DNA of 64,000 nt, taken from the NCBI RefSeq assembly GCF_001940785.1, contig NZ_MSLS01000012.1, forward strand, positions 59,798-123,797. Direction: 5' to 3'. The notes beneath the pieces are model-generated. The model searched no databases. It saw nothing but the letters and a program-made list of their open reading frames with translations, and was not told the DNA's origin. This document shows, one piece after another, positions 15,488-24,000 of the stretch. The stretch comes from Bacillus sp. MRMR6. Lineage in GTDB: Bacteria; Bacillota; Bacilli; Bacillales; Cytobacillaceae. Every line of letters begins with the position of its first letter. Within the stretch, counting starts at the first letter, position 1. The position numbers were made by a program, and so were the translations under genes.

Positions 15488-15760
15488 ATGAATTTTGGAC
15501 AAGCAATAGAAAATGCAAAACAGGGTGAAAAGATATTTCGTTTAGGCTGGAATGGTAAAGGAATGTTTGTTGTTTATCAAAAAGGTTATCCGCAAGGGAT
15601 CCCATCCAATAAACAAACAGCAGAAGCGTGGGGACATAATGAGGGTGATTTATTCAAAGTGGAACCTTACCTTCAAATTAAAAATGCACAAGGTTCACAT
15701 TCAATGTGGGTTCCCTCTATTGGCGATATTCTAGCAGAAGATTGGGAAGTCATTAAATAA
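15488..15760 (+). CDS. DUF2829 / Tad2-like anti-Thoeris candidate
   Basis: 90 residues: MNFGQAIENAKQGEKIFRLGWNGKGMFVVYQKGYPQG ... MWVPSIGDILAEDWEVI. The opening F..AI...K.G..I.R.GWNGKGM and the ending W.PS..D.LAEDW are hallmarks of DUF2829, the family to which Tad2 belongs. Tad2 binds the Thoeris signalling molecule and blocks this TIR-based defence. Its length is close to Tad2. The family match is seen in sequence; the anti-defence role here is inference. It lies among accessory genes before the scaffold. Confidence 0.75.
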   Translation: MNFGQAIENAKQGEKIFRLGWNGKGMFVVYQKGYPQGIPSNKQTAEAWGHNEGDLFKVEPYLQIKNAQGSHSMWVPSIGDILAEDWEVIK

Positions 15761-15803
15761 ATAAGCCTTGCCTTACAGATAGTGCTTTTTTGGAGGAAAT
15801 CAA

Positions 15804-15986
15804 ATGACTAAAATTGAAGTGACCGTTGGTGAGGATGGATATATGAAGATTGAAGCTGCCGGACATACGAAGAGCATTGTTTGTGCCTCAGTTTCCACCT
15901 TGTTGCAATCATCAGTCCGCTTTTTACAAGAATTATCCGAGCAATATCCCGATGATTTACAAATAACCATTAAAAGTCCTGAATAG
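15804..15986 (+). CDS. Prp-like cysteine protease (YsxB family), short phage form
   Basis: 60 residues. The pattern IEVTVGEDGYMKIEAAGHTKSIVCASVSTLLQSSVRFLQEL matches ribosomal-processing cysteine protease Prp: a beta strand pair, a GH (His21), a short loop, then C-A-x-V-S (Cys27). In bacterial Prp of about 105 residues the active His and Cys are 12 apart; here they are 6 apart and the C-terminal part is short. TTTGGAGGA precedes ATG. Bacterial Prp removes the N-terminus of ribosomal protein L27 and, in phage 80alpha, of scaffold and capsid. Both of the next proteins here carry a matching N-terminal motif. Confidence 0.7.
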   Translation: MTKIEVTVGEDGYMKIEAAGHTKSIVCASVSTLLQSSVRFLQELSEQYPDDLQITIKSPE

Positions 15987-16081
15987 GGCTATTTTTATTG
16001 CCCAAACCGTATTGAAGGCATAAAAAGCTATATGCGTTAAATAAGAGCCCACCAAGGCTATAAAGAGTGAGGAGAATGTAT

Positions 16082-16738
16082 ATGAAATTAAACAACTATA
16101 TGAGCGATGAGTATTTATCAAAAAAGTTTTTATTGCCGTTAAATATTAAATTATTCGCTGATCCAGATCCAGAACCTAATCCGGAACCGTCACCTGAGCC
16201 AGAACCAGCACCCAATCCGGAACCGGCACCTGAACCAGAACCACCTGCCAAGACCTACACTCAGGAAGAGTTTGAAGCTGAAATTAAGCGCCGTGTTGCT
16301 CGTGAAAAGAAAGCAGCAGAAAAGGCAATTGCTGAAGCTGAGAAGCTCGCTAAGATGAATGAAGAGCAGAAAAGACAGTACGCGTTTGAAAAACTTCAAA
16401 ATGAATTAGAAGAATACAAACGAAAAGATGCTTATAACACCATGTCAAAGGAAGCGGCTAAAATGCTTGCAGAACATGAGATTGTTGCAGATGAGCAAGT
16501 ACTTTCTTTTGTCGTGAAGGAAACGGCAGATGAGACTACAGAAACGGTGAATGCTTTTGTAGAGCTGATCAAAACGAAGGTGCAAGAAGGTATCAAAAAA
16601 TCATTAGCAGGCACGCCACCTAAAAAAGGGAATACGCCTGCGGGTAAGATCGCTTCGAAAGAAGAGATCATGAAAGAGAAAGACTCAATTAAACGACAAA
16701 AATTAATTCAAGAGAACATTCATTTGTTCACAAACTAA
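16082..16738 (+). CDS. Scaffold protein with Prp-type N-terminal cleavage motif
   Basis: 218 residues. N-terminal KKFLLPLNIKLFAD (about 14-27) is nearly identical to the segment at the capsid start and resembles the L27 cleavage motif. A proline-glutamate-rich stretch (about 28-57) then leads into a coiled-coil (KTYTQEEFEAEIKRRVAREKKAAEKA...), typical of phage scaffolds (DUF4355-type). The C-terminus is basic and helical. It should direct capsid assembly and then leave. ATG 16082 behind GAGGAG is chosen; GTG 16067 is an in-frame alternative. Confidence 0.85.
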   Translation: MKLNNYMSDEYLSKKFLLPLNIKLFADPDPEPNPEPSPEPEPAPNPEPAPEPEPPAKTYTQEEFEAEIKRRVAREKKAAEKAIAEAEKLAKMNEEQKRQYAFEKLQNELEEYKRKDAYNTMSKEAAKMLAEHEIVADEQVLSFVVKETADETTETVNAFVELIKTKVQEGIKKSLAGTPPKKGNTPAGKIASKEEIMKEKDSIKRQKLIQENIHLFTN

Positions 16739-16751
16739 GGAGGAATAATCC

Positions 16752-17666
16752 ATGAAAAATCAGTCTAAGAAATTCTTAATGCCATTAAACATCCAGCAAT
16801 TTGCAGAAACAAACTTAACTAAAACCGGTGATCTAGCAATCGTACAATCTATCGACTTTGTAGAGCGATTCCAGGATAACTTAACAAAATTAGTAGAGGC
16901 GCTTGGAATTACTCGCAAAATGCCGGTTGCAAACGGTATGACCATTAAAACGTACACTTCACAGGTGACAATGGCATCGGACCTTGCGGTCGGAGAAGGT
17001 GAAACCATTCCACTTTCTAAAGTAACGACAGAACCTGGACCATCTATCGAGCTTTCTTTCAAGAAATTCCGTAAAGCTGCCTCTGTTGAATCCATTCAAA
17101 AGCATGGATATGATCAAGCGATTATCGAAACAGACGATAAGCTTTTAAAAGAAATTCAAAAGGGTATTCGTACGGATCTGTTCAATTTCTTAGCTACAGG
17201 TACTGGGACTGCAACTGCGGAAACATTACAAGGTGCTTTTGCTCAAGCCTGGGGTAAAGTGCAAGTGTTATTCGAAGATGATGCTGCACAAACGGTAACA
17301 TTCGTTAACCCTATGGACATCGCAGATCACTTAGCAAAGGCTGATTTATCTGTCCAAACTGCGTTCGGCTTACAATACGTTCAGAACTTCGCTGGTGTAG
17401 ATTTAGTAATCATTAACTCATCTGTACCAAAAGGGACGGTTTATGCCACGGCTCCAGAAAACATCGTACTAGCATACGTTCAAATCACAGGTGGAGAAAT
17501 CAATAAGGCATTCGACTTTACGACTGACCAACTTGGATATATCGGTGTTACGCACGACATCCAAAAGCAAAACTTAACGGCTGAAACAGTAGCCTTATCG
17601 GGGGTTAAATTGTTTGCTGAACGCCTTGACGGGGTTGTTAAAGTATCAATTGCACAGACTGTCTAA
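16752..17666 (+). CDS. Major capsid protein
   Basis: 304 residues. HK97-fold type major capsid by position and by the pattern LAIVQSIDFVERFQDNLTKLVEALGITRKMPVANGMTIKTYTS...VAEGETIPLSKVTTEPGPSIELSFKKFRKAASVESIQKHGYDQAIIETDDKLLKEIQKGIRTDLFNFLATG. Residues 7-18 (KFLMPLNIQQFA) share the N-terminal motif of the scaffold and are probably removed. AAGGAGGAA precedes the start. The next gene follows after 21 bases. Confidence 0.92.
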   Translation: MKNQSKKFLMPLNIQQFAETNLTKTGDLAIVQSIDFVERFQDNLTKLVEALGITRKMPVANGMTIKTYTSQVTMASDLAVGEGETIPLSKVTTEPGPSIELSFKKFRKAASVESIQKHGYDQAIIETDDKLLKEIQKGIRTDLFNFLATGTGTATAETLQGAFAQAWGKVQVLFEDDAAQTVTFVNPMDIADHLAKADLSVQTAFGLQYVQNFAGVDLVIINSSVPKGTVYATAPENIVLAYVQITGGEINKAFDFTTDQLGYIGVTHDIQKQNLTAETVALSGVKLFAERLDGVVKVSIAQTV

Positions 17667-17687
17667 GGATAGAAAGGGAGATAAATA

Positions 17688-18056
17688 ATGTCTTATGAAG
17701 TTATCGAGAATTTCTTTGATATTGAAGATAACAGACGACTTTACGAGGTAGGCCAGTCCTACCCTCGTGAAGGGTTTAAGCCGAGTGAGGAACGAGTGGT
17801 GGCCTTATCTTCTCGAAATAATAAAGGGAAACAGCCTTTTATTAAACTAGTAGAAGACAAAGAAGCTCCAAAAGATGATGAACCAGGTATAGACTTGGAA
17901 GATTTAAAAAAAGATGAGCTGCTTTCTTTCATCAAAGAAAACCTAAACGGAGAAGATGCTCCGACTAAAGGAAAATCAGAAAAGGTTGCTGATTATGAAG
18001 CAAGATTACGAGGTTTTATTGAAGAAGGGCTTGTCGCATTAGAAAGTGGTGAGTAG
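17688..18056 (+). CDS. Phage head accessory protein with Rho-N/SAP-like segment
   Basis: 122 residues. N-terminus SYEVIENFFDIEDNRRLYEVGQSYPREGFKPSEERVVALSSRNNKG is characteristic of small proteins after capsid genes. The C-terminal part LDLKKDELLSFIKENLNGEDAP...YEARLRGFIEEG resembles a SAP/HeH-like helical segment. AAAGGGAG precedes ATG. Exact function unknown. Confidence 0.65.
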   Translation: MSYEVIENFFDIEDNRRLYEVGQSYPREGFKPSEERVVALSSRNNKGKQPFIKLVEDKEAPKDDEPGIDLEDLKKDELLSFIKENLNGEDAPTKGKSEKVADYEARLRGFIEEGLVALESGE

Positions 18057-18058
18057 CA

Positions 18059-18385
18059 ATGGCCATACAGGATAGGGTTTTTGTCCGAAAGCCTGATATT
18101 AAACCTGAATTGCTGGACGAGTTGGAAACGACTGCAACGGACCGCATTAAATTGCGCCTGGGCGTATCAACGTTTCCAGAAGAGCTAGAATCAATCGCGG
18201 TAGAAGTGATTTGCGCAATGCACAACAAGTTATATCACGAGGGTATCAAAACAGAGAATGTAGACACGTTCAGTGTTGCCTTTGTCGATGATATTTTAAA
18301 AGAATATGAGACGGATTTTGCTAGATATCTAGCCTTGAAGGAAAAAGCAGATAATCGTAATAGAGGGGTGTTGAGGTTCTTATGA
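18059..18385 (+). CDS. Head-tail connector, SPP1 gp15-like
   Basis: 108 helical residues (LLDELETTATDRIKLRLG...LESIAVEVICAMHNKLYHEGIKTENVDTFSVAFVDDILKEYETDF). Length, helical content and position between capsid and head-closure gene fit the SPP1 gp15 / HK97 gp6-type connector that extends the portal channel. Its last codons overlap the next ATG (TTATGA). Confidence 0.8.
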   Translation: MAIQDRVFVRKPDIKPELLDELETTATDRIKLRLGVSTFPEELESIAVEVICAMHNKLYHEGIKTENVDTFSVAFVDDILKEYETDFARYLALKEKADNRNRGVLRFL

Positions 18386-18723
18386 TCTTCACACCTCTTT
18401 TTTTATATGTGAATCAGCAAACAGGCGTAGACGATCTTAACAATCCAATTAACACGCTTGTGCTATTAGGAGAATCGACAGGCATGTTTTCTAGCTGGAC
18501 CAACAAGGAGCTATCGGCTGACAATATCACTTTAGCAGCCAATAAGCGTAGCGTTACAGTGGAAAATAGAAAGATTATTACGAAGGCCTCGAAAACGGAC
18601 CTCTTACTCGCTGACAAAATTAAGTTCGACGGCAAGTACCACGACATATCTGAAATCAAAGGCGATGACACTTCCCGTTGGCGGATTTTAATCGTGAATC
18701 GATACGGAAGTGAAAGCTTATGA
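18382..18723 (+). CDS. Head closure / stopper protein, SPP1 gp16-like
   Basis: 113 beta-rich residues (ITLAANKRSVTVENRKIITKASKTDLLLADKIKFDGKYHDISEIKGD). The closing segment on permitted ranges, ...WRILIVNRYGSE, is typical of head-tail joining stoppers. Follows the connector with overlapping stop/start and itself overlaps the next gene, as in SPP1-type modules. Confidence 0.8.
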   Translation: MIFTPLFLYVNQQTGVDDLNNPINTLVLLGESTGMFSSWTNKELSADNITLAANKRSVTVENRKIITKASKTDLLLADKIKFDGKYHDISEIKGDDTSRWRILIVNRYGSESL

Positions 18724-19067
18724 GATTTGAGTGGATAGGTGCTGACGAGTTGGGGAGAAAGCTACTCGAAAAGAGTGCTGCTGATTTTGAAGCTGTCAGT
18801 AAAAAGAATGTGCGTGATATATTCACCAGGTCTCAAAGAGCTGGAGGTACACCAGTAGGGGATTATACTGGTGGCGGGCAATTGAGAAAGTCCGCTAGAT
18901 ATAATGGAGACGAAATGGGATATGGGGTACACTATGCCCCTCACGTTGAATATGGGCATCGAACAAGAAGTGGTGGATATGTACCAGGGCAGTATTATCT
19001 AAAGCAAAATGTAGACACACAACGCCCCATTTATAAGCAAGATCTAAGAGATAAGTTAAAGGAGTAA
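18720..19067 (+). CDS. HK97 gp10-like tail-completion protein
   Basis: 115 residues. FEWIGADELGRKLLEKSAADFEAV...NVRDIFTRSQRAGGTPVGDYTGGGQLRKSARY...YAPHVEYGHRTRSGGYVPGQYYLKQNV is the HK97 gp10 family pattern (LR.S....Y...VEYGHR). These proteins join or complete the tail. Overlaps the stopper stop by four bases. Confidence 0.88.
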   Translation: MRFEWIGADELGRKLLEKSAADFEAVSKKNVRDIFTRSQRAGGTPVGDYTGGGQLRKSARYNGDEMGYGVHYAPHVEYGHRTRSGGYVPGQYYLKQNVDTQRPIYKQDLRDKLKE

Positions 19068-19071
19068 CCCA

Positions 19072-19404
19072 ATGTATCTATTGATACTAATGTTTGCCCA
19101 TTTATTAGCAGATTACCCGTTGCAAGGTGAATTTTTAGCTAATATGAAAGGGAAAAATCTAATTGTTTTAATTAGTCATGCAGGGATATGGACAGGATGC
19201 ATTGCAATTGCTGGGTATCTAATTGGTTTTGATATTAGTTACTTAGATATCGCATTATTATTTGTAGTTCATGCTGTCGCGGATTATTTAAAAGCAACAA
19301 ATAAACTTTGGTACAAAAATTTGGACAGCTTAAAAGGTGGTCTTTTAATAGACCAATTAATTCATCTTGGACAATTGTTTTTATTTATCGGAATGAATGT
19401 TTAA
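19072..19404 (+). CDS. DUF3307-like multi-pass membrane protein (accessory gene)
   Basis: 110 residues with three hydrophobic helices. The opening LLILMFAHLLADYPLQGEFLA, then HAGIWTG and VVHAVADYLKATN...LIDQLIHLGQL match DUF3307 (HL.ADF.LQ ... H ... D), an integral membrane family of unknown function. AAAGGAGT precedes ATG. It interrupts the head-tail joining genes, so it is probably an acquired accessory gene. It may modify the cell envelope of the lysogen; this is inference. Confidence 0.65.
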   Translation: MYLLILMFAHLLADYPLQGEFLANMKGKNLIVLISHAGIWTGCIAIAGYLIGFDISYLDIALLFVVHAVADYLKATNKLWYKNLDSLKGGLLIDQLIHLGQLFLFIGMNV

Positions 19405-19418
19405 AGGAGTAATGCAGG

Positions 19419-19829
19419 ATGATTAAAAAACTATCATTTACAACGGTACTTGCTGCCGTTATTAAAAAGGTGCAGGACAATACGGGCTTACGTTGTTATG
19501 ATAGCGTACCATCCAACGCTCCTATGCCTTTTTATTATGCCGAGATTGTGGGACAAGTACCTGACCCTAGCAAGACTATGTGGAAGGAAAGGTATCAAAT
19601 TTTTATCCACGTATTTGCAGACGGACAGAACGGATCTGTTCCTATCTTTGACGCCATCCAGAAACTAGAAGAAGCTTTGTCAGAAGAAATCGAGTTGCCT
19701 GAAGAGTATGAGGTGATTATGCAGACTCCTACAGGGGTGCAACAGATTATGGACGAAGCAGACGGCACGAAACACGCCATCATGGGCTATGATTTTACTA
19801 TTTTTTACGGATACAAAATGAAAATCTAG
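19419..19829 (+). CDS. Tail terminator, SPP1 gp17-like (DUF3168)
   Basis: 136 residues. Pattern KLSFTTVLAAVIKKVQDNTGLRCYDSVPSNAPMPFYYAEIVGQVPDPSKTMWKERYQIFIHVFADG, typical of gp17/DUF3168 tail-to-head joining proteins that end tail-tube growth. AAAGGAGTAA lies upstream. Directly precedes the major tail protein. Confidence 0.85.
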   Translation: MIKKLSFTTVLAAVIKKVQDNTGLRCYDSVPSNAPMPFYYAEIVGQVPDPSKTMWKERYQIFIHVFADGQNGSVPIFDAIQKLEEALSEEIELPEEYEVIMQTPTGVQQIMDEADGTKHAIMGYDFTIFYGYKMKI

Positions 19830-19840
19830 GAGGAATTTAG

Positions 19841-20317
19841 ATGACTCAAGCATTATATACAGAATTAACTGGCAAGATTAACAAGGCTATCGCTGGTAAA
19901 GATATCTTGCTATCCATTTGGGATACAACAGGCACTACCCTACTGGCCATTGCTGGCCAGCAAGGTCTTACGATCAATCGTGATAAAGATACCATTGAGG
20001 TTACTTCAAAGGACACTCAAGGTGGCTGGAAAGAGAACGTAGTCGGCTTTAAAGAGTGGTCAATCGATAACGACGGCGTTTATGTACGTGACCATGACTC
20101 TCATCAATTATTAAAAACTATTTTTGACGGTGATGATCCTGTCTTAATTAAAGTCACTAACCAAAAAGCGAAGACAGAAATGTTTGCAGGTTTGGCGCTA
20201 TTAACAAGCTACCCGATTGAAGCTCCATATGATGATGCTGTCACTTATTCTATCTCGCTCCAGGGCACTGGGGCATTAGTGGATCTTGAAGATGCAGCAA
20301 TCGTACCGGAAGTTTAA
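19841..20317 (+). CDS. Major tail protein
   Basis: 158 residues; TP901-1/phi13-type tail-tube subunit: GKDILLSIWDTTGTTLLAIAGQQGLTINRDKDTIEVTSKDTQGGWKENVVGFKEWSIDNDGVYV is the usual GxxILL..D......AG.....N...I..TSKD pattern. Beta-rich subunit that forms the non-contractile tail tube. TAGGAGGA precedes ATG. Confidence 0.92.
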   Translation: MTQALYTELTGKINKAIAGKDILLSIWDTTGTTLLAIAGQQGLTINRDKDTIEVTSKDTQGGWKENVVGFKEWSIDNDGVYVRDHDSHQLLKTIFDGDDPVLIKVTNQKAKTEMFAGLALLTSYPIEAPYDDAVTYSISLQGTGALVDLEDAAIVPEV

Positions 20318-20336
20318 TTAGGGGAGGAATTGAAAA

Positions 20337-20639
20337 ATGTTTGAAGTTGAAGGAACCGTATACACGCTGAAATATAATACGAAAAAAGTTAAAACCATTG
20401 AATTAGTAGCAAAGACAAGCATTGTAGGAGAAGTAACCAAGAATAACGGTATCATGCCTTATGCCACCTTAGAAACATTGTTTTCAATGGCTCTAGTAGA
20501 AGAATCCACCAATGAAGTGGTGAAGCAAAAAGTAGCTGCTGAGATGTTTGAAAAAGTAGTAGAAGAAAACGGGTTAATTACCGTCAATATGGCGATTGTG
20601 GAGAAACTACAAGATGATATGGGTTTTATGTTCCGTTAG
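20337..20639 (+). CDS. Tail assembly chaperone (gpG-like)
   Basis: 100 residues; MFEVEGTVYTLKYNTKKVKTIELVAKTSIVGEVTKNNGIMPYATLETLFSMAL is the classical tail chaperone opening found after major tail genes. GGGGAGGA precedes ATG. Near its 3' end it carries the heptamer G GGT TTT (20621-20627) in the correct phase for -1 slippage into the next frame. It should coat the tape measure protein during tail assembly. Confidence 0.85.
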   Translation: MFEVEGTVYTLKYNTKKVKTIELVAKTSIVGEVTKNNGIMPYATLETLFSMALVEESTNEVVKQKVAAEMFEKVVEENGLITVNMAIVEKLQDDMGFMFR

Positions 20640-21073
20640 AGCTGATCGAAAGTGATCTGCCTAACGATTACGTGCCTACCCCTCAGGATATTAGAATGGC
20701 AGAATTGGCTAGAGACTTTTCGTATGAAAGGGATCTAGCTTTTTTTGTTGTTCAAATCGGCCTGTCTCGTGCTGAATTTGACATGTTAACCGAAAAAGAA
20801 AAAATGTTTATCCGGAAAGAACATGAAAACAAGTTTATGAAAGATACCACTTGGACCCGTAACGCTGTATTAAACGCAGAAGCGAACATAAACCGCAAAA
20901 AAGGGAAAAAGTTTATTGAGCTGTTTCCGAAAAAGAACCTGGCGGACAAGGAATACAACGAAAATGCAGTTAAGAACATTTTAGAGATGGAAGCAACCAA
21001 AGGCAAAGGCTGGGTTGATTTGGTCTATAAGGCAAATGGAATGAAAAAGCCTATCCCTAAGGGAAAGGGGTAA
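20618..21073 (+). CDS. Tail assembly chaperone extension (gpT-like), reached by -1 frameshift
   Basis: This frame is open from 20618 after a TGA at 20615 and has no good ribosome binding site of its own; its first in-frame start codon is GTG 20672. With a -1 shift at 20621-20627 the product runs ...QDDMGF-YVPLELIESDLPNDYVP... and continues through RMAELARDFSYERDLAFFVVQIGLSRAEFDMLTEKEK for a fusion of about 245 residues. This matches the lambda gpG/gpGT arrangement. The downstream part contains the Phe-rich and charged tape-measure-binding region. Confidence 0.75.
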   Translation, partial: YGFYVPLELIESDLPNDYVPTPQDIRMAELARDFSYERDLAFFVVQIGLSRAEFDMLTEKEKMFIRKEHENKFMKDTTWTRNAVLNAEANINRKKGKKFIELFPKKNLADKEYNENAVKNILEMEATKGKGWVDLVYKANGMKKPIPKGKG

Positions 21074-21077
21074 ATAG

Positions 21078-24000
21078 ATGGCGGATTATACATTAAGCGC
21101 CAAGATAACAGGAGATGCCAGTGGATTTACAAGGGCATTTCGTAGCGCAGCTGATACTGTAAATCAGTTATCTGAAAAGACAAAAGCAGCCGGTGAAAAG
21201 ATTAGTGAGTTTGGTAAAAAGACTGCTACTGCTGGTGCTATTGTTACTGCAGCTACTTTACCAATTCTTGCTTTGGGTAAATCAGCAATACAAACTGGTA
21301 TGGATTTTGAATCAAGTATGTCTAATGTTGCGGCCATATCAGGTGCAACAGGGGCAGATTTGAAAGAATTAGAGAAAAAAGCTCGAGAGATGGGTGCGTC
21401 AACAAGTAAAAGTGCAAGTGAAGCGGCAGACGCCTTATCATATATGGCACTTGCAGGCTGGGACAATACTCAGATGATGGCGGGACTTGAACCAATCCTC
21501 AGATTATCCGAAGCAGGAAGTATTGATTTGGCTAGAGCATCTGACTTGGTAACTGATTCGATGTCAGCTTTAGGTGTAGAGGTTAAAGACCTGCCTAACT
21601 ATTTAGATAAAGTTGCTAAGACATCTCAAAAGGCAAACACGGACATTGACACACTTATGACTGCTTTTTTAGCAGTTGGGGGAACGCTAAAAAACCTTAG
21701 AACTCCTATCGCTGAATCAAGTGCCTTACTCGGTATAATGGCAAACCGTGGTTTAAAAGGTGCTGAGGCAGGGAACGCGTTAAACTCAATCCTTGTAAAC
21801 TTAACTAGTGGTGCGGGTCAAGCAGGGAAAGCGATGGAAACTCTAGGAGTCTCTGCTTTTGATAGCCAGGGTAATTTTAAAGGCGTAGAAGCCACTTTGC
21901 TTGAAGTCAAACAAGCAATGGCAGGACTCAACGAAGAACAAAGAACCCAAATGATTAGCATGATTGCAGGTAAGGAACAAATGAAAGGTTTTAACTTTTT
22001 GTTAGACGGTTTAGGTATGGAGTATGGAGATTTAAAGGCCGAGATTGAAGCCTCTGATGGCGCTTTAAGTAACATGGCTAAAACGATGCAAGATAACTTA
22101 AAAGGGGATTTATCCTCTCTTTCATCAGCGCTATCCGAATTAGGTCTTGTGCTGTATGACAAGATCGGCCCTTACCTAAGGCAAGCTACACAATATTTAA
22201 CCGAATTAGCTACAAAAATCGGCGCATTATCTCCTAAGACGCAAACGATGATTGCTATAATGGCTGGTCTAGCTGTTTCGATTGGACCCGTACTAATGAT
22301 ATTAGGATTCATGATAATGGGCATAGGCGCTCTTGTATCGGCTCTAGGATTTTTGATTAGCCCTATTGGATTAGTGATAGGCGCTATTGTCGCTTTAGGT
22401 GCTTCGTTTGCTTATCAAATGGCCAAGAATGAAGCCTTTAGGAATAACGTAATATCCGTCTTTAATTCCATAAAGGATAAAGTAATGAGTGTTGTTCAGT
22501 TTCTCACTCCTATATTTCAAAATATATGGGCAACCTTACAGCCCATACTAGTTAACATTGGAAACGCCTTAAGTAATGCTTTTCAAAACTCAGGCCCAGC
22601 AATCATGGAAGCTCTCGGTACAATTGGCACAAAAATAGCAGCCGTGTTTAAAACGGTTTGGGGAATTATTCAAACGATTATCCCTATTTTCACAACTTTC
22701 TTTTCAAGTCTAATCGGTGGGTTTCAATCTGCTAGCGGAGTCGGTAGTGGGTTTATCGTTCAGCTAATTTCTATTCTTACCGGCCTAAATCCAATCGTTA
22801 AAATAGTCATTATGTTGTTTCAAAATTTTGGTCCGCAAATAACAGCAGCCTTTTCCGAAGTAGCCGCAATGCTTATTCCGGTAGTAGCAACCATAGGTAC
22901 AGCTATTGGGCAGTTAGCAAGCGCGGTCATCCCTATTTTAATGCAAGCAATATCCACGCTAATCCCTATCTTTATGCAAGTAGGTATGACGATCATGGGA
23001 ATTGTTAGCACCGTGTTACCCGTTTTAATTTCTCTATTTAATCAGCTGGTACCCATCATCATGGACGTAGTGATGATTTTTGCGGGGATTATTGCCCAGG
23101 TCGTACCTTTAGTCGGGGTATTAATCAGTGCTCTCTTACCGGTCATACAGAGTGTTATAGCTGCGTTTATGAATATTGTACAAACAGTAGCTCCAGCACT
23201 TATCGCCATCATAGGTGTGATTATGGCGGTTATTAAGGTGCTTGTCCCGATTATTATGAGCATTGTTACTGTGGTCGTACAGATCGTCGCAGGCATTATA
23301 TCCGTAATCAGTCCTCTTGTGGCATTTGTAGCCGGAATCATAAACGCAATTATGGCGGTTATCGCCCCAATTATTGTTTTTGTGGCAGGTGTTATCGCGG
23401 CTATTATCGATGTAATCCGTCCGATTGTCATCACGGTTACAGGGATATTTAATACAGTTTTTACTGTGATCAGTGGCGTGTTTCGAAACGTATCCACTTT
23501 TATCGGTACTGCCATTAATCAAATAGGATCAGTTATCAGTGGACTAACATCCAAGGTGTCCGATGTATTTAACAAAATTAGAAGCACTATATCCGGAATC
23601 ATGGATAGCGTATCTAATAAAATCACTGGAGTTTTTAATGCCATTCAAGGCGCCTGGAGCGGGCTAACCTCGTTTGTAAGTGGGATTTTTAGTGGTATTT
23701 CAGGAAATGTCGCTAAGCTTGTTGGACAAGTAAAAGGCTTTGTTAATGGAGTAATCGGAGGCATTAACAGCGCGATTAGCCTAATTAATAAAATACCTGG
23801 CGTCAGCATTGGAAAAATCCCTTATCTTGCTCGCGGTACAGATGATTTTGCTGGTGGTTTTGCTCGAATGAATGAAGGGGGCAGAGGCGAGCTCGTTAAT
23901 TTGCCAAACGGAGCCCAGGTGATACCTCACGATGTATCTATGAGGTATGCGAGGGAGGCAGCTAAAACTAATAGCAGCAATGTGGATAGACAGGACCGTA

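Noticed and set aside
23042..23522. Long reverse frames within the tape measure gene
   Set aside because: They are the antisense of hydrophobic repeats, have no ribosome binding sites and contradict the strong coding signal of the tape measure protein.
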